Source: Pseudomonadota bacterium
GTDB lineage: Bacteria; Pseudomonadota; Gammaproteobacteria; PS1; Pseudothioglobaceae
Assembly (NCBI GenBank): GCA_022600805.1
Contig: JAHZJR010000066.1
Location: 1-41,657, forward strand
Direction: 5' to 3'
Length of the DNA: 41,657 bases
Positions within the stretch are counted from its first letter, which is position 1. The number at the start of each line of letters is the position of its first letter. The notes beneath the pieces are model-generated. The model saw only the letters and a list, made by a program, of their open reading frames with translations, searched no databases and was not told the DNA's origin. Positions 34,875 through 41,657 of this stretch are shown in pieces. The translations under genes were made by a program, and so were the position numbers.

Positions 34875-36365
34875 ATGAAAATTCAGCAAGAACATGTGAT
34901 TGAAAGCGTCTCTAATGCATTGCAATATATTTCTTATTATCATTCGCCTGATTTTATTCAGGCCATGGCAAAAGCCTACGAAAAAGAAACACACGATAGT
35001 GCTAAAAACGCCATTGCGCAAATTCTAATCAACTCAAAAATGGCCGCCCTTGGTCAAAGACCTTTGTGTCAAGATACCGGGATTGTTAATGTGTTTGTTG
35101 AAGTGGGCATGGATGTAACTTGGGAGGCAGATCTTTCCTTGGGTGAAATGATCAATGAAGGGGTTAGACGCGCTTTTACTTTTGAGAAGAACCCATTGCG
35201 CGCTTCGATTGTTAAAGATCCGTTATTTTCAAGAGAAAATACCAAGGATAACACCCCAGCGGTTATTCATTCAAAAGTAGTCAAGGGCGATCAGATCAAA
35301 TTTATTGTTGCTGCTAAAGGCTGTGGTTCAGAAAATAAAGCCAAGTTTGCTATTCTAAATCCTTCTGCCAGTGTGGCTGATTGGGTGCTTGAGATGATTC
35401 CAACGATGGGTGCAGGTTGGTGTCCACCAGGAATGATCGGTATTGGTGTAGGTGGCACGGCGGAAAAGGCCATGATGATGGCGAAAGAAAGTCTAATGGA
35501 TCCGATCGATATTGCAGATGTCGCTGCGAAGCCTAACCCAACCAAACTTGAGAAATTACGCTTAGAGCTTTTAGAAAAAATTAACAATTTGGGCATTGGC
35601 GCACAAGGTCTGGGCGGATTAACTACGGTACTTGACGTTAAAATTAAAGATTATCCAACACACGCCGCCTCGCAAGCAGTTGCTATGATTCCAAATTGCG
35701 CGGCTACGCGTCATTTGCATTTTTCTATGGATGGTTCAGGTTTAGCAGAGTTGCCAGCGGTTGATATGAATCTTTACCCTGAGCTAGAAATGGATTATTC
35801 AAAATATAAGCATGTCGAATTAAACACGCTAACGCGCGAGCAAATGAACGAATGGAATATTGGTGATACTTTGTTGTTAACAGGTACGATTATCACTGGT
35901 CGTGATGCAGCACATGCACGTCTTAAGAAAATGCTAGATAATGGCGAAGGCTTGCCTAAAGGTGTGAATTTTGATAATAAATTTATTTATTATGTGGGTC
36001 CGGTTGACGCAGTGGGTGATGAAGTCATCGGACCTGCAGGGCCAACCACAGCGACGCGTATGGATCGTTATACCGATATGATGCTTGAAAATACTAATAT
36101 TCTCGGCATGATTGGTAAAGCTGAGCGTGGCAAGCAAACCGTTAGTAGTATTAAAAAACACAAGGCTAGCTATTTGATTGCTGTTGGTGGTGCAGCGTAC
36201 CTTATTTCTAAATCGATTAAAAAAGCCAAAAAAATTGCTTTTGCAGATATGGGTATGGAAGCCATTTATGAATTTGAAGTTGAAAATATGCCAGTCACGG
36301 TTGCGGTTGATAGTCAAGGTGAAAATATCCATGATATTTTTCAAACGATTCAAACCCTTAACTAG
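34875..36365 (+). CDS. fumA: Fumarate hydratase class I (Fe-S type)
   Basis: LGQRPLCQDTGIVNVFVEVGMDV; CPPGMIGIGVGGTAEKAM; single 496-aa polypeptide with alpha and beta domains. Confidence 0.92.
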   Translation: MKIQQEHVIESVSNALQYISYYHSPDFIQAMAKAYEKETHDSAKNAIAQILINSKMAALGQRPLCQDTGIVNVFVEVGMDVTWEADLSLGEMINEGVRRAFTFEKNPLRASIVKDPLFSRENTKDNTPAVIHSKVVKGDQIKFIVAAKGCGSENKAKFAILNPSASVADWVLEMIPTMGAGWCPPGMIGIGVGGTAEKAMMMAKESLMDPIDIADVAAKPNPTKLEKLRLELLEKINNLGIGAQGLGGLTTVLDVKIKDYPTHAASQAVAMIPNCAATRHLHFSMDGSGLAELPAVDMNLYPELEMDYSKYKHVELNTLTREQMNEWNIGDTLLLTGTIITGRDAAHARLKKMLDNGEGLPKGVNFDNKFIYYVGPVDAVGDEVIGPAGPTTATRMDRYTDMMLENTNILGMIGKAERGKQTVSSIKKHKASYLIAVGGAAYLISKSIKKAKKIAFADMGMEAIYEFEVENMPVTVAVDSQGENIHDIFQTIQTLN

Positions 36366-36404
36366 CTTTTCATTTTATAAGCTTTCCTGTAAATTTTGAA
36401 CTAG

Positions 36405-36410
36405 TATAAT
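36405..36410 (+). promoter_or_regulatory. Candidate -10 element for rnpB
   Basis: TATAAT nine bases upstream of the predicted RNase P RNA 5' end. Confidence 0.5.
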
Positions 36411-36418
36411 CGTCAGCT

Positions 36419-36759
36419 GAAGTTGGTCGGATAGTCGCTGGTAAGTTTGCTTATCAGAGGAAAGTCCGGGCTCCATAGAGCAAAGTGCTAGCTAACAGCT
36501 AGGTAGGGTGACCTAATGGAAAGTGCTGCAGAGATTTAGACCGCCTGTTTTTAACAGGTAAGGGTGAGAAGGTGCGGTAAGAGCGCACCGCACGGAAGGC
36601 AACAACCGTGGCAAGGTAAACCCCACTTGGAGCAAGCTCAAATAGGCTACCATTGATGCGGCTCGCATAAGGTAGCGGGTAGAGTGCTAAAGCGTCTTGG
36701 CGACACGGCGCGTAGATGAATGACTATCTATTACAGAACCCGGCTTATAGACTAACTTC
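36419..36759 (+). ncRNA. rnpB: RNase P RNA (bacterial type A)
   Basis: GAAGTTGGTCGGATAGTCGC...GAGGAAAGTCCGGGCTCC...GGCAACAACCGTGGCAAGGTAAACCCCAC...AGAACCCGGCTTATAGACTAACTTC; terminal P1 pairing. Confidence 0.97.
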
Positions 36760-36789
36760 TTACTTCTTCTTTTTTCTTTCTACTTTGTT

Positions 36790-36851
36790 AAGTATTAAGA
36801 AAATACTCAATCACATAGTTTGCCTATGTTCAATTGTATTTTTTAATACTT
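36790..36851. repeat. 62-nt imperfect inverted repeat downstream of rnpB
   Basis: aagtattaagaaaatac ... acatag-tttgc-ctatgt ... gtattttttaatactt; 16-bp outer stem with one bulge plus 6-bp inner stem. Confidence 0.8.
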
Positions 36852-36926
36852 GCCTCGTATAAAATAAAAAATAATTGTAATAAGCTAATTATTGAAATTC
36901 CTATTTAATTGTTGTAGAATAAGACA

Positions 36927-37196
36927 ATGAGCAGAGTTCAGAAAATCTTATTAATGGTGTTGCTAACTTTATCAGCGAGTGTATCTGCTGAAAAAGAGAT
37001 TTTCTATAGCGATAAAAATATTACCATTTACGCAGATAACACCGTGGTTCAAACTGGCAAAAACACTGCACCTATCTTTAAACCTTCAAGTACCTGGGTA
37101 GAGGAAGATTTTTTTACTCAGCAGGAGAAATATTGCGAGGTGGATTCAATTCATAAAAATAAATTAAAAGATTTATTAAACTCCTTTAAAAAGTAA
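36927..37196 (+). CDS. Small secreted hypothetical protein
   Basis: 89 aa with signal peptide MSRVQKILLMVLLTLSASVSA. Confidence 0.6.
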   Translation: MSRVQKILLMVLLTLSASVSAEKEIFYSDKNITIYADNTVVQTGKNTAPIFKPSSTWVEEDFFTQQEKYCEVDSIHKNKLKDLLNSFKK

Positions 37197-37201
37197 CGGC
37201 A

Positions 37202-37987
37202 CTATATTTTTTGAGCAAGTATCGCTCTGTCAATATTGTTGTAATCCTTAAAAGTTAGAATGCCAGTAAAATCTTTTGTCAATAATTCAACAATTCTAGC
37301 TTGTTGATCGTGGCCATGTTCTAGTAATAAATAACCATCTTTAGCCAAATGGTTTGGTGCTTCCTTAATAATAATACGAATATCATCTAACCCGTCTTTT
37401 CCTGCGGTAAGCGCGCTAATGGGCTCGAAGCTTAAGTCATCAAGATAGCTATCATTTTCTTCGATATAAGGCGGATTTGAGATGATCAGATTAAATGTTT
37501 GAGCAGCTACAGGCTCAAACCAATTACCTTGTAAAAATTCAATTGGCGTAGTCATATTAGACTTTGCAACCGTTAATGCTTGAGCCGAATAATCAGTTGC
37601 AGTGACCTGCCAATGTGGGTTTTTGTCCGCCAATGTAATAGCAATAATACCGCTACCTGTGCCCATGTCTAAAAGCCTACACAGCTTGTCTTTTGCAAAC
37701 AAATCTAGCGCAATATCGATTAATAGTTCAGTTTCTGGCCTAGGAATGAGTGTATCAGGGGTGACTTTAAAATCTAAATGATAAAAACCACGACTACCAC
37801 TTAAATACGCAAAAGGCATACCTTGTTGTCTTTTTAGAATAAAGCTTTCTAGTCGAGATTTTTCATCCAAGCTGAGTTGGTAATGGCTGTTGGAAATAAG
37901 CTCAGCACCACTTTTTTCTAGCACCAGAGACAAAAGTGGTGCGATATCAATCGCACTACTTTTAAGGTAATCTTGGATGGTTTTCAA
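37202..37987 (-). CDS. prmC: Peptide chain release factor N(5)-glutamine methyltransferase
   Basis: LLDMGTGSGIIAITLA and NLIISNPPYIEE motifs; 261 aa. Confidence 0.95.
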   Translation of the reverse strand: MKTIQDYLKSSAIDIAPLLSLVLEKSGAELISNSHYQLSLDEKSRLESFILKRQQGMPFAYLSGSRGFYHLDFKVTPDTLIPRPETELLIDIALDLFAKDKLCRLLDMGTGSGIIAITLADKNPHWQVTATDYSAQALTVAKSNMTTPIEFLQGNWFEPVAAQTFNLIISNPPYIEENDSYLDDLSFEPISALTAGKDGLDDIRIIIKEAPNHLAKDGYLLLEHGHDQQARIVELLTKDFTGILTFKDYNNIDRAILAQKI

Positions 37988-37990
37988 GGC

Positions 37991-38617
37991 TTAAAGCTTG
38001 ACAGTTGTTAATCCTAGAGATTTCCAATTTTGCATGCCACCACGGAAATATTTAATTTTGGCAGCTGGGTAGCCGTAGCTAAGTAATGCTTTAACAGCTG
38101 TTGGCGTTTGTCCACACCAAATACCGTTGCAATACATTACCAAAGTTTTGGCATAGGTAAAGTCAAACACGTCATCGACCTGCACACCTAGTTGGTCTTC
38201 CATGATTTCCAAAGCCTTGTCTTTTTTCTTAAATTGCGTATAAGGGATGTTAATCGCAGTTGGAATGGCGCCAGTAAATGCTAGCCAGTTTGGCGTACGA
38301 GTATCAATCACTAAAATAGATTCATCACCTGCTGAGCGTTGTTTGACATAGTCAATCATTTTAAGCTCGCCAATGGTTTCCACCAAATGTGGCGCAAATG
38401 GATGCATTGGCTGGATTTTTCCACGAGTGGTTTTTAGATAAAAATCTGAAATTTCATTATCACGATCTTGATTGCGTTGTAATTGAACAATTTTGTCTTG
38501 ATGATTGATATTAATTGATACAACACCCGGTGAAATAAACACCTCTTTGGTTGCTTCACCTTCGGCATTAACGCCTAAGGTTAAAAAACTGACAAACAGT
38601 ACTACTAATTTTTTCAT
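37991..38617 (-). CDS. Periplasmic rhodanese-domain protein
   Basis: Signal peptide; ILVIDTRTPNWLAFTGAIPTAINIPY and VMYCNGIWCGQTPTAVKALLSYGYPAAKIKYFRGGMQNWKSLGL. Confidence 0.88.
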   Translation of the reverse strand: MKKLVVLFVSFLTLGVNAEGEATKEVFISPGVVSININHQDKIVQLQRNQDRDNEISDFYLKTTRGKIQPMHPFAPHLVETIGELKMIDYVKQRSAGDESILVIDTRTPNWLAFTGAIPTAINIPYTQFKKKDKALEIMEDQLGVQVDDVFDFTYAKTLVMYCNGIWCGQTPTAVKALLSYGYPAAKIKYFRGGMQNWKSLGLTTVKL

Positions 38618-38634
38618 TTTTCTTCTCCTATTTT

Positions 38635-39270
38635 TTAAACCTTTTTCAAATCAAAATAATTTTTAGCCGCAACAATCAAACCCAAACCAATGAATGCGCC
38701 TGGCGGCAAAATAGCTAACAATGTGCCTTGGTAATTTTCAAATACAGTAATGCTGAGCGTATCACCCAAACTACCAAGCAGTAAAGCAGATTGATCAAAC
38801 AAAGTACCTGAGCCGATCAGCTCGCGCATCGCGCCTAAAATAATCAAAATAATAGAAAAACCGACGCCCATCATTAACCCATCAAGTGCTGATTTATCCC
38901 AGCTGTTTTTACTAGCATAAGCTTCTGCTCGAGCCAGAATCGCACAATTAGTTACAATGAGTGGCACAAAAATACCCAAAATTAAATACAAATCATAAAA
39001 GTATGATTGCATTAATAGTTCAACAATGGTCACAAATGAAGCAATTAGTAGTACAAAAATAGGAATGCGCACTTCTTTGCGAATTTGATGGCGAAAAACA
39101 GACACAGTCACATTAGACGCCACCAAGACAAAAGTGGTAGCCAAGCCTAGGCCAATCGCATTAACAATATTGTTAGTGACCGCTAAAAGCGGACACAGAC
39201 CTAATAAGGCAACTAGCGCCTGGTTGTTGGTCCATAGGCCATTTTTAATAATTTTTAGATAATCTTCCAT
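38635..39270 (-). CDS. rnfE: Electron transport complex subunit RnfE/RsxE
   Basis: [58 protein letters not shown] match RsxE. Confidence 0.93.
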   Translation of the reverse strand: MEDYLKIIKNGLWTNNQALVALLGLCPLLAVTNNIVNAIGLGLATTFVLVASNVTVSVFRHQIRKEVRIPIFVLLIASFVTIVELLMQSYFYDLYLILGIFVPLIVTNCAILARAEAYASKNSWDKSALDGLMMGVGFSIILIILGAMRELIGSGTLFDQSALLLGSLGDTLSITVFENYQGTLLAILPPGAFIGLGLIVAAKNYFDLKKV

Positions 39271-39327
39271 TGCTGTTGATTATATCAACAACTGTTAGGC
39301 AAAAAAATAGCAAATTTTATGAATCAT

Positions 39328-39358
39328 AAAAAAAGGAGGTAAAAGCCTCCTTTTTTTT
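39328..39358 (-). terminator. Rho-independent terminator for clpB (bidirectional-looking)
   Basis: aaaaaaaggagg-taaaag-cctccttttttt. Confidence 0.88.
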
Positions 39359-39373
39359 AATCCTGGTTAACTA

Positions 39374-41657
39374 TTAAGAAAAGGCTATCTCATTATTAGC
39401 GACACTAGCTTTAATGGTTGATCCCGGTAGAAAGTCACCCGCTAGAATTTTTTGCGAGAGTGGATTTTCCAATAATTGTTGAATGGTGCGCTTAAGTGGG
39501 CGAGCACCAAATACTGGATCGTAACCTTGCTCCACAATGATACTCATTGCCTCATCACTTATCTCTAGAGTCAAGTCAAGATCTGCTAATCGAGATTGAA
39601 GGATTTCAACTTGAATTTTAGCGATACCTTTAATTTGGTCTTTGCCCAATGGATTAAAGGTCACAATTTCATCAATACGATTTACAAACTCAGGTCTGAA
39701 GTGTTCACCAACTAATTTGATTAGCTCATTAGACACATCTTTACCCGGGTTTTCTTGAATCAAGTGAGAGCCTAAATTTGAGGTCATTACAATCACGGTA
39801 TTTTTAAAATCAACAGTACGACCTTGGCCGTCGGTTAGGCGGCCATCATCCAATACTTGTAAGAGAATGTTAAACACATCAGGATGCGCCTTTTCCACTT
39901 CATCAAGCAAGATGATTGAATAAGGCTTGCGACGCACTGCTTCGGTTAAAACACCGCCTTGCTCATAACCCACATAGCCTGGAGGTGCACCAATTAAGCG
40001 CGCAACAGAGTGCTTTTCCATAAACTCACTCATATCAACACGCACAATCGCCTGCTCAGTATCAAACAAGAAATCTGCCAATGCTTTAGTGAGTTCAGTT
40101 TTACCTACACCAGTAGGGCCCATAAACATAAATGAGCCATCGGGACGATTAGGATCAGACAAGCCAGCACGAGAGCGGCGAACTGCATCAGCAATAACTT
40201 TAACAGCTTTATCTTGACCAACCAGGCGCTGTTGAATAATAGATTCCATTTGCAGAAGTTTATCTTTCTCACCTTCCATCATTTTATCTACTGGAATACC
40301 TGTCCAACGGGCAACGATTTCAGCAATTTCATCTTCTGTTACCTTATTGCGCAGTAGCGTCATCTCTTCACCATCAGTTGATTCTGCTTGGGTGATTTTA
40401 GCTTCTAATTCTGGGATTTTTCCGTATTGCAATTCACTCATTTTGGCCAGATCATTATTACGATGTGCAGTTTCCAAGTCTGCTTTAGCTTGCTCTAACT
40501 CTTCTTTAAGATGATGTGCGCCTTGCACTTGAGATTTTTCTTTCTTCCAAATCTCCTCAAGATCAGCGTACTCTTTTTCAAGATCTTTAATTACTGAAAC
40601 TAGCTCTTTAAGGCGCTCTTTTGAGGCTTTGTCTTTCTCTTTTTTAAGTGCCATGCGTTCAATTTTAAGCTGCACTAATTTGCGATCAAGTTTGTCCATT
40701 GACTCAGGCTTTGAATCAATCTCCATACGAATTTGTGAGGCTGCCTCATCAATTAGGTCAATCGCCTTATCTGGCAATTGTCTATCAGTAATGTAGCGCG
40801 TAGAGTAGGTAACAGCTGCAATGATTGCGGGGTCAGTCACCTCGACACCATGATGCACTTCGTATTTTTCTTTCAGTCCACGCAAAATGGCAACCGTATC
40901 TTCTTCAGTTGGCTCATCTACTAATACTTTCTGGAATCGGCGCTCCATGGCGGAGTCTTTTTCGATGTACTCACGATATTCATCGAGTGTGGTGGCGCCC
41001 ATACAATGTAGATCACCCCGCGCAAGTGCAGGTTTTAGCATGTTACCAGCATCCATAGAACCCTCGCCTTTGCCAGCACCCATCATGGTGTGAAGCTCGT
41101 CAATAAATAAAATAATTTGACCATTTGCCGCTTCTACTTCTTTGAGTACGGCTTTCATTCTTTCTTCAAATTCACCTTTGTATTTTGCACCAGCAACCAG
41201 TGCCGCCATATCTAGTGACAATAAGCGTTTGCCTTTAATACCTTCTGGCACTTCATTGTTAACAATACGCTGTGCCAAACCTTCAGCGATAGCGGTTTTA
41301 CCCACACCTGGCTCACCAATTAATACTGGGTTGTTTTTAGTACGACGTTGCAATACCTGAATAGCACGGCGAATTTCACCATCACGGCCAATAACAGGAT
41401 CTAGTTTTCCTTGTTCAGCAAGCTCGGTTAAGTCTTGAGTGTATTTGTTTAGGGCGTCTCTTTGAGTTTCTGCGTTTTGTTCGTTCACGGTTTGTCCTCC
41501 TCTAAGGGTTTCGATGGCTTGGGTTAATGCTTGTTCGGTAACGCCAGCGTCTTTTAATAGTTGGGTGGTTGTATCATTACCTTGAATGATCGCCAGTAAA
41601 AACAATTCTGTTGAAAGATAACTGTCACCTTTATCGGTGGCAATTTTTTCAGCAGCA
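39374..41657 (-). CDS. clpB: ATP-dependent chaperone ClpB (5' partial, runs off window)
   Basis: Two AAA domains [18 protein letters not shown] and [19 protein letters not shown], middle coiled coil. Frame stays open to 41657, so the TTG at 41605 used in the track is internal. Confidence 0.97.
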   Translation of the reverse strand, partial: AAEKIATDKGDSYLSTELFLLAIIQGNDTTTQLLKDAGVTEQALTQAIETLRGGQTVNEQNAETQRDALNKYTQDLTELAEQGKLDPVIGRDGEIRRAIQVLQRRTKNNPVLIGEPGVGKTAIAEGLAQRIVNNEVPEGIKGKRLLSLDMAALVAGAKYKGEFEERMKAVLKEVEAANGQIILFIDELHTMMGAGKGEGSMDAGNMLKPALARGDLHCMGATTLDEYREYIEKDSAMERRFQKVLVDEPTEEDTVAILRGLKEKYEVHHGVEVTDPAIIAAVTYSTRYITDRQLPDKAIDLIDEAASQIRMEIDSKPESMDKLDRKLVQLKIERMALKKEKDKASKERLKELVSVIKDLEKEYADLEEIWKKEKSQVQGAHHLKEELEQAKADLETAHRNNDLAKMSELQYGKIPELEAKITQAESTDGEEMTLLRNKVTEDEIAEIVARWTGIPVDKMMEGEKDKLLQMESIIQQRLVGQDKAVKVIADAVRRSRAGLSDPNRPDGSFMFMGPTGVGKTELTKALADFLFDTEQAIVRVDMSEFMEKHSVARLIGAPPGYVGYEQGGVLTEAVRRKPYSIILLDEVEKAHPDVFNILLQVLDDGRLTDGQGRTVDFKNTVIVMTSNLGSHLIQENPGKDVSNELIKLVGEHFRPEFVNRIDEIVTFNPLGKDQIKGIAKIQVEILQSRLADLDLTLEISDEAMSIIVEQGYDPVFGARPLKRTIQQLLENPLSQKILAGDFLPGSTIKASVANNEIAFS

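Noticed and set aside
40825-41360. + strand ORFs opposite clpB
   Set aside because: Antisense shadows of ClpB coding sequence.
41603-41605. TTG at 41605 as the clpB start
   Set aside because: The frame continues open ([23 protein letters not shown]) to the window edge and matches the ClpB N-domain, so the gene is simply truncated by the window.

Overview
AT-rich bacterial chromosome segment, almost entirely core housekeeping genes plus a sulfur-oxidation (sox) operon. Content and gene order fit a sulfur-oxidising gammaproteobacterium, probably SUP05/Thioglobus-like or a related bivalve symbiont; this placement is inference from content, not a database result. Order on +: tuf, tRNA-Trp, secE, nusG, rplK, rplA, rplJ, rplL, rpoB, rpoC, trpE, soxX, soxY, soxZ, soxA, soxK-like, dnaE. 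Then comEC, coaBC and ribD on -. Then recA, recX, a small Cys/His-rich protein, an Atm1-type ABC transporter, tgt and a pseudo-receiver-like ORF on +. Then mrdA, mreD, mreC and mreB on -; fumarase class I, RNase P RNA and a small secreted protein on +; prmC, a rhodanese, rnfE and a clpB that runs off the window on -. I found no CRISPR array, transposon, prophage, toxin-antitoxin or defence island, and no clearly novel multi-gene system. The items most worth a second look are: a long AT-rich intergenic region with a perfect DnaA box (22914-23257); a large hairpin just downstream of rnpB; serial hairpins between rplL and rpoB; two uncharacterised small proteins; the monoheme SoxA/SoxK composition; apparently orphan rnfE and mrdA (no rodA beside it); a possibly leaderless trpE; and recA without a visible LexA box.
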